From the IMG/VR virus record IMGVR_UViG_3300010155_000018, positions 1 through 40,780 of that record: 40,780 nt of DNA. One strand, written 5' to 3'. The notes below the pieces were generated by a model. That model searched no databases. It was not told where the DNA came from and saw only the letters and a list, made by a program, of their open reading frames with translations. The DNA is from a virus. The position numbers and the translations under genes are program-made. This document shows positions 7,720-15,808 of this stretch, piece by piece; position 1 is the stretch's first letter, and each line of letters begins with the position of its first letter.

Positions 7720-8859
7720 CTATTGAGAAGAAACTGGTACAGTTAAGTCATCAGGATCTTCGTAAAAATCCTTTGCGTCACCCTGGCGCTTATCAAACTT
7801 CTGAATTATCTCTTCGTCCATTAGTGCAGTCACGTGCTCTCTAAATTCCTCGTCTCCGTTCACCAACTCAGTCCACTTGGAGGGCTGGAACTTCTTTTCA
7901 TACCCGTCAGCTGTCCTAAGAGTATACCAGGCGCCGGCGCTGGTGAGACACGAGGATCCCTTAACAGCATCAAACCATGACTCTTCGTCCCGGATACCCA
8001 CTTCGTTCCCCCACAGAATGCGGAAGGCGCACGAGCGTCCTTGTGTTCCAAAGCGAGACTTCTCCAGCTTCACCTTGACCTCAGACCCAATACGGAATCC
8101 CTTCTCATCTTCAATAAAAGATGCCTTGGCTTTGCGACCGGTCAGCCAGATGCGGAGAGAATAGGAATAATGCATTGCCTTTCCTCCCGGCGTCATGTAC
8201 GGAGTGGTCATGGCGATGATACGAGCGTTTGGTCCACTGGGGATGTTGGTCTTCAGTTGATTAAGAACCAAGAACGTGGCCTGCTTGTCTGCAATAGGAA
8301 TAATCAGCTTGGACATTCCCTTCGCCAGAATGCGTGCCTTCACTGCCATCGAAGATTGAGGGTTAAAGTCTCCCTCAACATCCGAGACTGAGGGCGTGAG
8401 CGCCAACGAATCCCAAATGAACACAAGCTGTTCCTCAGTTGCTCCCAGCAACTCTTCTACTGTCTCCAACACAAACTCCACAGAGGATGCTTGAATGTAC
8501 ATTAAACGCTCTAGGTCGCATCCTGCCTGCTCCAAGAAGCCTGGGTCGATGGCTGACTCAGAATCAAAGTAGACGATAAGCTTGCCCGTCTTCTGAGCGT
8601 TTGCTGCTATTTGGGCCGCCATATAGGATTTACCGGTGGATTCAAGCCCGGCGATCTCCGTTACCTTTCCTACCGGTATGCCAGCACGGTGACCCTTGCT
8701 AATGATTGAGTCCAGCCATCGCGAGCCTGTGGGGATCCACTCTTTGACTGAGGTGGGGTTCTCTCCTGTTAGGTCGTGTGCGACATGTCTGCCGGCTTTC
8801 TTATTAACCAATTTCATTAGGTCTTGCATCGCTACGCGACCTGGCTTTGCTTTTGCCAT
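7720..8859 (-). CDS. uvsX: UvsX/RecA-like recombinase
   Basis: A 379-residue strand-exchange ATPase that would coat ssDNA, displacing gp32, for recombination-dependent replication and repair. The Walker A motif GLESTGKS is at residues 71-78. LVFIWDSLALTPS is the Walker B region, and FLVLNQLKTNIPSGPN resembles the L2 region of RecA/UvsX. TPYMTPGGKAMHYSYSLRIWL matches the C-terminal core of phage UvsX proteins. The acidic C-terminus ends DPDDLTVPVSSQ. The start has an AAGGAGA ribosome site and is driven by a near-perfect sigma70 promoter at 8880-8908. Confidence 0.9.
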   Translation of the reverse strand: MAKAKPGRVAMQDLMKLVNKKAGRHVAHDLTGENPTSVKEWIPTGSRWLDSIISKGHRAGIPVGKVTEIAGLESTGKSYMAAQIAANAQKTGKLIVYFDSESAIDPGFLEQAGCDLERLMYIQASSVEFVLETVEELLGATEEQLVFIWDSLALTPSVSDVEGDFNPQSSMAVKARILAKGMSKLIIPIADKQATFLVLNQLKTNIPSGPNARIIAMTTPYMTPGGKAMHYSYSLRIWLTGRKAKASFIEDEKGFRIGSEVKVKLEKSRFGTQGRSCAFRILWGNEVGIRDEESWFDAVKGSSCLTSAGAWYTLRTADGYEKKFQPSKWTELVNGDEEFREHVTALMDEEIIQKFDKRQGDAKDFYEDPDDLTVPVSSQ

Positions 8860-8879
8860 ATGCTCTCCTTGATAGATTT

Positions 8880-8908
8880 ATTATAACACGCCGTACCCGG
8901 TACGTCAA
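8880..8908 (-). promoter_or_regulatory. Sigma70 promoter for uvsX
   Basis: On the minus strand, TTGACG (8908-8903), a 17-base spacer and TATAAT (8885-8880). It starts right at the stop codon of the putative nuclease, so uvsX is transcribed independently of that cassette. Confidence 0.83.
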
Positions 8909-9609
8909 CCATTAAGGTGTAATTTTCTTTTAGCACTATCGAAACTGGTAGTATCATCGCCATGACAATTTAACCTGAGCGCTACTGTGTAAGAGTGGTG
9001 GTTCCTCTTGTGATATTTCATCCTGAAAACTGCGTATGCTTGCGTTGTCATGCTCGATAGCGACGGAAGTTGCGCGTCCTCGGTCAAGCCATACACGTGA
9101 TCTCCGATCTTTATATAGGAGTCACCCTTATCTTTATAATATGCATCGATATGGGCTGGGTGAATTGGGATTGTCTTTATTTGTCCGGACTTCAAGCTTC
9201 GTCCTCTACCCGGCTCAAAGCATTCCCAAAATTGTCTCGCCTCCGCTTCATTCAGGCGCTGACCGGTCGGAATCTCCCCCCACCATTCTTTATCTAATTC
9301 CGGCTTCATTACTGAGAATATCTGTACTAGCACAGGATTATTTAGACCGGTCGCCTGCGTCCAACCAGCGCTCTTATCGTATGCAATCGTAAATTGTCCA
9401 TAATCAGTGCGGCTGCTATTCGTATTCTTGTCTTCAATTGAAAATACTGTGGAATCTGTCTCAGTGTTAACCACTTTAATGTCGCTATTCTTTGACGAGC
9501 CGCCTTCCGCTGTTGCTCTAAAAGAAAGACCCTCTACCGCATAATATTCGTTTAAACGATTCGCGGTCCGTGACTCGCTAGCGCTACCGTGATCTGCTGG
9601 TGTCTTCAT
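8905..9609 (-). CDS. Possible PD-(D/E)XK restriction-type nuclease
   Basis: A 234-residue protein I do not recognise by family. The N-terminal helix (ASESRTANRLNEYY) is followed by NSDIKVV with Asp43 and by FSIEDKNTNS with Glu59-x-Lys61. This spacing fits the D...ExK active site of PD-(D/E)XK endonucleases. It lies immediately downstream of a Dam-type adenine methylase, the usual arrangement of a type II restriction-modification pair. It could instead be a repair or host-DNA-degrading nuclease. The ribosome site AAGGAG is strong. Both this gene and dam begin with a near-identical ATGAARACACCA. Nuclease function is inferred from one motif and from context. Confidence 0.55.
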   Translation of the reverse strand: MKTPADHGSASESRTANRLNEYYAVEGLSFRATAEGGSSKNSDIKVVNTETDSTVFSIEDKNTNSSRTDYGQFTIAYDKSAGWTQATGLNNPVLVQIFSVMKPELDKEWWGEIPTGQRLNEAEARQFWECFEPGRGRSLKSGQIKTIPIHPAHIDAYYKDKGDSYIKIGDHVYGLTEDAQLPSLSSMTTQAYAVFRMKYHKRNHHSYTVALRLNCHGDDTTSFDSAKRKLHLNG

Positions 9610-9619
9610 ATTGTTCTCC

Positions 9620-10417
9620 TTATCCTACAATAATAATTTCTGATGATTTTTTGCTTTTGTTCATTCCGTAAACCCATTCAGCTTCGATGATCTTCTGTTC
9701 GCAATACATGTTTTGTATCTTCGGACAATTATTATAAGACATAACCCATCCTGTTCGTTTTGTCAACAAAGAATACAACCTTTCATGATCAAAGGAATCG
9801 TGTAGATCCCCCTTAACTCCATAGAGGGAGTTCTGCGAACCTTTCAACATGTAAGGCGGGTCGAGGTACAGAAAAGCTTTTGGGTGGTAGTTTATTGCAT
9901 CCTCAAAATCTGCATAATCTACTCTGAAATTTTTTGCTTCGAAGTCTCGCAACCTTTGAACCGACGAGTCGGTAAATCTAGCGTAGGATGCCTTTTCTGA
10001 CCACCCGCCGCTAAATGTGGCTCCCGAAAAACTGGCTCGATTGATTGCATAATACTTCGCCGCTCTCTCGTATGAGAACATGAAGGATTCTGTCTTTAGA
10101 TCTTCGCGGTACTGATGAAAAGACTCTTTTGAACAGCCCCTTACTGTCTCGCCGCTTCTAATCTCATACTCTTCTTGGAGGTTTTGAACCTCGTTGGCCA
10201 AGCGATTATTGTCGCCACACAGCGCCTGCCAGAACCAAACAAGTTGTTTCATCTTGTCGTATCCTCGCACTGCGGTGCCGCGGTTGGCTATTGCCAACTC
10301 TACTGAACCACCGCCGAAAAAAGGTGAACACAGTCGTTCAACATCTTTGGGGATGTGCGGAAGAATATGCTTTACTGCGCGTGTTTTACCACCGGGGTAC
10401 CGGAGTGGTGTTTTCAT
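9620..10417 (-). CDS. dam: DNA adenine methylase, Dam/D12 class
   Basis: A 265-residue N6-adenine methyltransferase using S-adenosylmethionine. It opens with PLRYPGGKTRA, the D12-class hallmark, then the cofactor motif SPFFGGGSVE (31-40) and the catalytic DPPY at 186-189. The overall length matches Dam (about 270-280), so GATC is a plausible target but unproven. The ATG overlaps the stop of the upstream 378-residue gene (TAATG). Neighbours suggest protection of phage DNA from its own or a rival's nuclease. Confidence 0.88.
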   Translation of the reverse strand: MKTPLRYPGGKTRAVKHILPHIPKDVERLCSPFFGGGSVELAIANRGTAVRGYDKMKQLVWFWQALCGDNNRLANEVQNLQEEYEIRSGETVRGCSKESFHQYREDLKTESFMFSYERAAKYYAINRASFSGATFSGGWSEKASYARFTDSSVQRLRDFEAKNFRVDYADFEDAINYHPKAFLYLDPPYMLKGSQNSLYGVKGDLHDSFDHERLYSLLTKRTGWVMSYNNCPKIQNMYCEQKIIEAEWVYGMNKSKKSSEIIIVG

Positions 10418-11553
10418 TATTTTGCTGCGTTTGTATTAAGTTCCGAAATGTTTTCAAGGGATTTTTTAGCCCTCTGCGAGTCATCGCGGGTAAGCAGGCG
10501 ACCACTATCTAAACCTTTAATCTGACCCAAAGCAAACATGTGATTATAAAAGTCATACACAGCCTGTACGTTGCTTAGCTTAGAAAAAGCCTCCACTTGT
10601 GCGGCTGCAACTTTCTTCTGGGTTGTTGCTTCTGTGTAAAATACACAGATTGCTTTTTTAGAATCATTGTTGTGTTCTTTTGCGACCATTCGGGTACCCA
10701 AATCTTTCTCTAGGTTTCCCTTGTTGGTAGATTTCGCATGAATGACATATTTTTTGTGCGCCAAATCAAAGTCGTTTTCCCAATTTCCTATAATATTCGG
10801 AACATCGCTGTTTTCTAAGGCGCGACGTACGGCGGCATATCTTTTGTCTTGTGGCTTCCAGCACGTGATTCCTGCCTCGTTTTGGGAGCGCTCTTTGTAA
10901 ACTTGCGTGACCCAGTTTTTAATTGTAGACCTCGTTCTAGAATTTTTAGTCATTTCGTAGACTTCATCGATAAGGGAAGTCTTAAACGTCTTAGTGTCAG
11001 GGTCCGCCTCAAGCTGGATTTCTTCGCGTATATAGTCCTTAATATCTTCCGGGTCTGATTCATCGCCCGGCAATCGGTCATTCATCTTATTTTGAAAAAA
11101 CTTCTTTCGCCGGCGAATAAGATTGCAGAGATCTTTATCTGTGATTATAAAATGTGGTACATCCACAACGTCACCCGTTGCTGTTGTGACCGCCTCTCCA
11201 GTAATTACTCGACCATTTCCATCGGCAGTTGTGGCTTCAAAAAGAGAATGTGGATTAAAATCTTTTAAACTTACCACCTCCTCTGCTATACCTCGACTCT
11301 TAATTGACTGGTATCTTTTCTCGTAAGTTTTTCCACCAATGCTTTTAATTCTAACCTGATCTAATTGGTATTTAGAGGTTTCTTTTCGCTCAGCATCGTG
11401 ATATGTTTCGTGATAAAAGTCAGCCGTAGTATCAACCCTAAAGTCTACTTTTCCATAAAATTCGCTTTTTATGTCGGTTACAACGGTGCGATTTTTCAAT
11501 TCCGACACCAATCGCAAAAGCAAGCACTGTTCTTTGATTCTGGTTTTACTCAT
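10417..11553 (-). CDS. Unrecognised 378-residue protein of the dam cassette
   Basis: I do not recognise a family. The protein is highly charged and has no signal or membrane segment. The middle (about 150-230) is predicted helical with many Arg and Lys, for example LIRRRKKFFQNKMND. A later part reads ENDFDLAHKKYVIHAKSTNK, then ends in a Lys/Asn-rich region. D..HAK could be a degenerate nuclease core but this is weak. It overlaps dam by one base and lies after the gp32 terminator, with no obvious own promoter. It could be a specificity, control or nuclease component of the cassette. Confidence 0.65.
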   Translation of the reverse strand: MSKTRIKEQCLLLRLVSELKNRTVVTDIKSEFYGKVDFRVDTTADFYHETYHDAERKETSKYQLDQVRIKSIGGKTYEKRYQSIKSRGIAEEVVSLKDFNPHSLFEATTADGNGRVITGEAVTTATGDVVDVPHFIITDKDLCNLIRRRKKFFQNKMNDRLPGDESDPEDIKDYIREEIQLEADPDTKTFKTSLIDEVYEMTKNSRTRSTIKNWVTQVYKERSQNEAGITCWKPQDKRYAAVRRALENSDVPNIIGNWENDFDLAHKKYVIHAKSTNKGNLEKDLGTRMVAKEHNNDSKKAICVFYTEATTQKKVAAAQVEAFSKLSNVQAVYDFYNHMFALGQIKGLDSGRLLTRDDSQRAKKSLENISELNTNAAK

Positions 11554-11573
11554 ATATTTGCCCTGTAGGTATA

Positions 11574-11609
11574 AAAATGCGGCAGAGTATTCCTTTAAAC
11601 CGCTCTGCC
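11574..11609 (-). terminator. Terminator or attenuator after gp32
   Basis: Minus-strand GGCAGAG and CTCTGCC (plus 11603-11609 and 11581-11587) form a 7-bp stem with a 15-base loop, followed by GCATTTTTATA. It lies between the gp32 stop and the cassette. As no promoter is apparent for the cassette, partial read-through from gp32 is likely. Confidence 0.6.
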
Positions 11610-11635
11610 ATCGGTTCTTCCCACAAGCCCGAGAA

Positions 11636-12403
11636 CTAACTTGACATTAATTCATCGAATGCACGGTCGACCTTATTCGTCTCGTTGGTGCCGTACACTG
11701 AAACCTCAGACGAACGACTTTCGGCACTTGCGTTGCCAGCCAGCTGTTCGTCGAGGATCGCATCTACTTGCTGCGGTGTGAGTCGGTCGAAAAGACCTTC
11801 AAACTCCGGGATGCCATCAAGGAGGGCGGGGATGGCTTCGGTATCCTCCAGCAGTGGCGAAGTGTTTCTACGCATCTTCAAGCTTGTTTGGGGGTATGCG
11901 CCCGGCTTATTGGGCTTTGTGTAAGTAAGAGTGATATCCGTGCCCTCCTGTACGTCGGTAACATCACCATATTCGGGGTCAAGGATATAGCCCAGAAGCA
12001 GTTCATACGCCTGCTTTCCATAACCATAGATCTTGGCCCCTTCGTCTTCACGACCGCGAACAACGACGGGAGAGAAATAACGCGTGCGGACAAAAAGTGA
12101 CTTAGCCAGCTTCTTGGTTTCCTCATCGTTGTTATCGCTCCCTTCGCGCCACAATTGTGAGGCGAATTCGCAAATTGAACAGCGCTCTCCGAAGTTTCGC
12201 TTCGGACAAAGGACGCCTCCTCTGTGATCCCCCACGTTATAGTGGAAGAACATCTCCTTCAACGGATCTCCATCCGCTGTTGGAACAATACGGATATCCG
12301 TATCTCCCTCGTCGGGCTTGAACCAATGTGATGGTCCATCATACCCTCCTTCACCGCGCAAAGTTGCGAGCTTGCGGCGCATAAGCTCCATGTCGATTCC
12401 CAT
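11636..12403 (-). CDS. gp32: Single-stranded DNA-binding protein, T4 gp32-like
   Basis: A 255-residue SSB that protects ssDNA and coordinates helicase, polymerase and recombinase. A zinc site like that of gp32 is visible: His54 or His60, then Cys66, Cys75 and Cys78 (LCPKRNFGERCSICEF). The opening basic stretch MELMRRKLATLRGEGG corresponds to the cooperativity region, and HWFKPDEGDTDIRIVP to the start of the OB core. The C-terminal part is acidic and low complexity, but ends AFDELMSS, a short acidic tip typical of partner-binding tails. A good AAAGGAG ribosome site and its own sigma70 promoter support strong early expression. Confidence 0.9.
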   Translation of the reverse strand: MGIDMELMRRKLATLRGEGGYDGPSHWFKPDEGDTDIRIVPTADGDPLKEMFFHYNVGDHRGGVLCPKRNFGERCSICEFASQLWREGSDNNDEETKKLAKSLFVRTRYFSPVVVRGREDEGAKIYGYGKQAYELLLGYILDPEYGDVTDVQEGTDITLTYTKPNKPGAYPQTSLKMRRNTSPLLEDTEAIPALLDGIPEFEGLFDRLTPQQVDAILDEQLAGNASAESRSSEVSVYGTNETNKVDRAFDELMSS

Positions 12404-12427
12404 AATGTTTTCTCCTTTATGATGGGT

Positions 12428-12456
12428 AATATAACACTCTTATTCTAAGTTGTCAA
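12428..12456 (-). promoter_or_regulatory. Sigma70 promoter for gp32
   Basis: On the minus strand, TTGACA (12456-12451), a 17-base spacer and TATATT (12433-12428). The -35 box lies inside the last codons of the FtsZ-like gene. Confidence 0.82.
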
Positions 12457-13300
12457 GAGTATTTTGTTGTATTGCGTTAGTGTGGGCAACGCAAAGCCCA
12501 AAGTCTTGTTCATGAAAAGTTTCATAGATAGCGTATGAGTGGCGTAAATAAACATTTGATTTTTTCCTTTTCAGGTTCTCCACAATGCGTTTATGTAAAC
12601 CACCATCGTTCTCCATTTTTTTACCATTTACACATAAATAATAACATATCTCGCGTGGGTTGTCAAGCTCAAAGAACCATTTTTCTTGAAGTTTTTCCAC
12701 GGTGCTAAAACCAATTGTACGGATGCGATTGATTTCTTTAGGCCGGCTGATGTTGCCGATTTCCGGTTCATTGTGGTTGAAGTAATTTATAAAGTGGATG
12801 GCTGATGCAATGGTCTTATTTAAAGAATCATAAAAATTCTTGATGGGAATCGTATTTCCCATGGACTTCTCCACATCTGCATTAGAAATAATAGTAAAAC
12901 TATGTAAAAGTCCCGAGCGCGCATATTCCTGCAAGACACCATACGTAATCTTATCTAGCGCACGGGGGATTTCAGCCAGCAAATCGGAATCTGGCTTTAT
13001 GTAAAACACATCTATTTTTTTATGTCGAATTTGCTCCAAAATGCCAAGTGCGTAGTTGGAACTAAATGATGAGCCGACAATAAATACTTGTACATGATCA
13101 TCCAGAACTTTAAAGAACCTCTGTAGATTGGGAATGTTCTCTTCGTATTCTTCTGGCTTCTCAAACTTGGAAAGCTTCCGATTGCGGGAGTCATTCTTCT
13201 TAACCTTGTCATTCAAACAATAAATATTATATTCGGCATGTTCACTAAACTTATTAGCAATAGCGCTAGCGCCATTACCTATTCCAATAATTGACATCAT
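12440..13300 (-). CDS. Possible divergent tubulin/FtsZ-like protein
   Basis: A 286-residue protein whose order of landmarks resembles FtsZ. It opens MSIIGIGNGASAIANKF, like the FtsZ T1 loop (VIGVGGGGxNAVxxM). VFIVGSSFSSNYALGILEQI stands where FtsZ has FIAAGMGGGTGTGAAPVVAE. IDVFYIKPDSD matches LTVAVVTKPF, and HSFTIISNADVEKSMGN, PIKNFYDSLNKT and IASAIHFI parallel the FtsZ segment around the nucleotide-facing helix. The GGGTGTG signature is replaced by GSSFSSN, so GTP binding or hydrolysis may be lost. The C-terminal third has no clear match. The start overlaps the polymerase stop. Other Rossmann-like proteins could give part of this pattern; the fold call is inference. Confidence 0.5.
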   Translation of the reverse strand: MMSIIGIGNGASAIANKFSEHAEYNIYCLNDKVKKNDSRNRKLSKFEKPEEYEENIPNLQRFFKVLDDHVQVFIVGSSFSSNYALGILEQIRHKKIDVFYIKPDSDLLAEIPRALDKITYGVLQEYARSGLLHSFTIISNADVEKSMGNTIPIKNFYDSLNKTIASAIHFINYFNHNEPEIGNISRPKEINRIRTIGFSTVEKLQEKWFFELDNPREICYYLCVNGKKMENDGGLHKRIVENLKRKKSNVYLRHSYAIYETFHEQDFGLCVAHTNAIQQNTLDNLE

Positions 13301-14484
13301 AGCGATAACTCGTTAAGATCCAGATAGTTTTGCCCAGCGTTTAAGTTGACTATGTACTTTCCAAGTTGGTTATTAGAAAAAATTTCCTTAATCTCTGGGA
13401 CTATTTCTCTTTCGTCGTTGCACAAATCGATAACAATTTCATCATGCACAATATGAGAAATGAAGGATTTGTGGTCTCGCAAGAAGGCGTCTATTTTTGA
13501 AGCTCGCTCCATCACTAAATCGGATGTAGTACTCTGAATAAGATAGTTGAAGGCACGTCGGTCATCAACCTTGATTTTTCTATCAAAGGGTGTATAAATA
13601 TAACCACCACGATACCAAGTGTCAAGCACTTTTTCTCGATCATAATATTCCGTGCTGATAAGCTTGGAGTCCGGATTATAAAGCCAACTAAAGAATATCG
13701 TTTTTGCTTCCTCGCGTGGGATATCTACACGCTTTAAAATATTTTGAAGATTCCACGTATGAATGTCTATTTCTGGTTGAGGCTGTCCGCTCAAAGCCAA
13801 AAGCGTACGCACCTCGGCCCCATTATAATCCAGCGATAGAAACCAATCATTGTGAGGCTTGAGCATACATCTTAACTCTTTACGCATTGTCAGAATAGGA
13901 AAGGATTGGGGCTGCGTAGTGAGGCGTCCCGTTACGGTACCAAACAAATTATAATCAATATAATTTTTCTTTTTAAGGTATTTTTTAGCTTCTCCTCGCA
14001 AGCTACTTTTAAGAAAAACTTCTCGGCACCCCTCTGCGCTGACGTTAAGTGGTTGATACTTAATTTTATATAACAACTTATGAATAGCTGCGAGATGATC
14101 GTAGTTATCGGGACGTCCGCGCGTTTCGAAAACGTGCTGTGTGATTTGGGTTTTTACGTCTAAAAATTTAACGAGAAAATCGTGCGGCACCAAATCAAAA
14201 AAACAATGTTCGTTCAGATCCACTTTCGCTAATTCAAATGAACGCTTGTAAGCACGTAATTTGGCAGCTGCGGATTCATACTGCTCTTTGAGTTCTTCTG
14301 GGCATGCGATTTCCAAATCCTCACCACTACAATAAAGCCATGCGAATTCAATATCCGGATCATGCAAGGTGCCTGAGTATTTCCAGGTCTTTTTTAAATC
14401 GCCAGGATTTTCATCAAAAAAGAGTGCACCATCTTTATAGACGCCAATACATTCTTGCTTGTCGTCAATCGTTTGAAAATACAT
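13297..14484 (-). CDS. Minimal family A DNA polymerase (polymerase domain only)
   Basis: A 395-residue Pol I-type polymerase. FGTVTGRLTTQPQSFPIL (181-198) is the thumb/palm motif. Motif A has catalytic Asp219 (LSLDYNGAEVRT). The O helix has Arg257, Lys261, Phe265 and Tyr269 (REEAKTIFFSWLYN). RRAFNYLIQSTTSDLV follows at 309-324, and motif C is VHDEIVID with His347-Asp348. There is no 3'-5' exonuclease domain and the 5'-3' exonuclease is a separate gene. The stretch between the O helix and RRAFN is about 50 residues, shorter than in cellular Pol I. T4 uses a family B enzyme; the T4-like thermophilic phage RM378 carries a split family A enzyme. Its start is coupled to the preceding gene. Confidence 0.88.
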   Translation of the reverse strand: MYFQTIDDKQECIGVYKDGALFFDENPGDLKKTWKYSGTLHDPDIEFAWLYCSGEDLEIACPEELKEQYESAAAKLRAYKRSFELAKVDLNEHCFFDLVPHDFLVKFLDVKTQITQHVFETRGRPDNYDHLAAIHKLLYKIKYQPLNVSAEGCREVFLKSSLRGEAKKYLKKKNYIDYNLFGTVTGRLTTQPQSFPILTMRKELRCMLKPHNDWFLSLDYNGAEVRTLLALSGQPQPEIDIHTWNLQNILKRVDIPREEAKTIFFSWLYNPDSKLISTEYYDREKVLDTWYRGGYIYTPFDRKIKVDDRRAFNYLIQSTTSDLVMERASKIDAFLRDHKSFISHIVHDEIVIDLCNDEREIVPEIKEIFSNNQLGKYIVNLNAGQNYLDLNELSL

Positions 14485-14486
14485 TA

Positions 14487-15797
14487 TTAGCCATCGGCGC
14501 CCGGAGGAAGGTTATCAATTCTATCGAACTTCTTCTTAATATAACTCAAAGAGCCATTATAGTCAAACGTTTTGTTAAGAATTCTTTCAAATACGCTAGT
14601 GGCGTACTTTTCGTTTTGGCGCGCCAGTTCAACACAATCATCAATTAATAAGAGTTTTTCGTTATCTGTGTATTGGCTCTCTTCTTCCATAAACCTAATC
14701 ATACAATATAATTTAAAAAAGTATAAACTTCCAAATTCTCCAACCAAACTGTCAACAGTATAATCCCGCGGCCGATGGGATGAAATCCGAATTTTATTAC
14801 TTTTCTCACAAACAATCGGCTCATGATAGGGGCGCTTTACTTGATTATAAAGCTTTAACATCATGCGCACAAAAGTAGGATAATAAAGACGGGGCGCAGT
14901 CGTGTATGCAGTATTTAAAATATGATCGGTGCTCTGCAAGCCCTTAAGGGTGGCCTTTCTAAGCATCGGTGATGAGGCAATATCGGCTACTATACGCCAA
15001 GGATAAAACTGGTCGACCATAAACCCATAAGAGCGGCATGCGTTCAGGTAAAACCCCCAATTGCGACTATGTGCAAATTTTGCTATCTTGTCGCGATCAT
15101 GTGAAGGATTGATGTCGGCTATTTCAATAGCCAGTCCAGATGTGGCAATGGACGAATAGTGGCTTTTTACAAAAGCAGGAAAAGTAAAAGGTTGTTTGCG
15201 TGCAATTTCTTTTAAATACGGAAATAGGCGTACTATAAATTGCTCGAAATTAATCACATAAACATCATCGTCTTCAAAAATAGATTTAATGCTTTCATAA
15301 TAAGTCCGGCGATGGCGCCGATATAGCATACTTGGATCTTCATAAGCTTTATATACTTTCAATTCAGACAAATAAGGATCACCATTACTAATTTGTCCTG
15401 CTGTGCGGCATTTTTTAAATTGATAACTTAGCTCCACAAAGTTTTCAGAAACAAAGTCTAACGCTCGAAAATTTCCATCATTTTCAGTACCAGGAATGTT
15501 TATTATTTTTCCTCCCACATCGCTCGGAACCATGGGCACGAACAATCGCGTAACTCGCCCATATAGATGTTTTTCTGCAAAATTAAAATTAACCAAATTA
15601 GTAAACTCTTCGCGGCCTTGTGGTATATCAATATCGTAAAATAGGCGCTTATTGTAAACTTCGCGGGTGGTACCAGACTGCCGATTGCTTGTTACGTAGC
15701 GTTCTCCGAATGATTCCGGAATCGTGCTTGGTACGGACGCGTCCTCATCTATTGGCGCGGCTCTCAGTGGGGCTATATTTTTATCAGAATCTGCCAT
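14487..15797 (-). CDS. Unrecognised 436-residue protein, probably virion or tail assembly
   Basis: I cannot assign a family with confidence. The protein is soluble-looking with many Tyr and Arg. Distinct segments include RVTRLFVPMVPSDVGGKI, a helical HRRTYYESIKSIF and AHSRNWGFYLNACRSYGFMV. No signal or membrane span is visible and no enzyme motif was found. It has an AAAAGGAG ribosome site and follows the large hub-like gene by 11 bases, so it most likely belongs to the baseplate set. The polymerase gene begins at its stop codon. Confidence 0.65.
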   Translation of the reverse strand: MADSDKNIAPLRAAPIDEDASVPSTIPESFGERYVTSNRQSGTTREVYNKRLFYDIDIPQGREEFTNLVNFNFAEKHLYGRVTRLFVPMVPSDVGGKIINIPGTENDGNFRALDFVSENFVELSYQFKKCRTAGQISNGDPYLSELKVYKAYEDPSMLYRRHRRTYYESIKSIFEDDDVYVINFEQFIVRLFPYLKEIARKQPFTFPAFVKSHYSSIATSGLAIEIADINPSHDRDKIAKFAHSRNWGFYLNACRSYGFMVDQFYPWRIVADIASSPMLRKATLKGLQSTDHILNTAYTTAPRLYYPTFVRMMLKLYNQVKRPYHEPIVCEKSNKIRISSHRPRDYTVDSLVGEFGSLYFFKLYCMIRFMEEESQYTDNEKLLLIDDCVELARQNEKYATSVFERILNKTFDYNGSLSYIKKKFDRIDNLPPGADG

Positions 15798-15808
15798 GCT
15801 TTCTCCTT

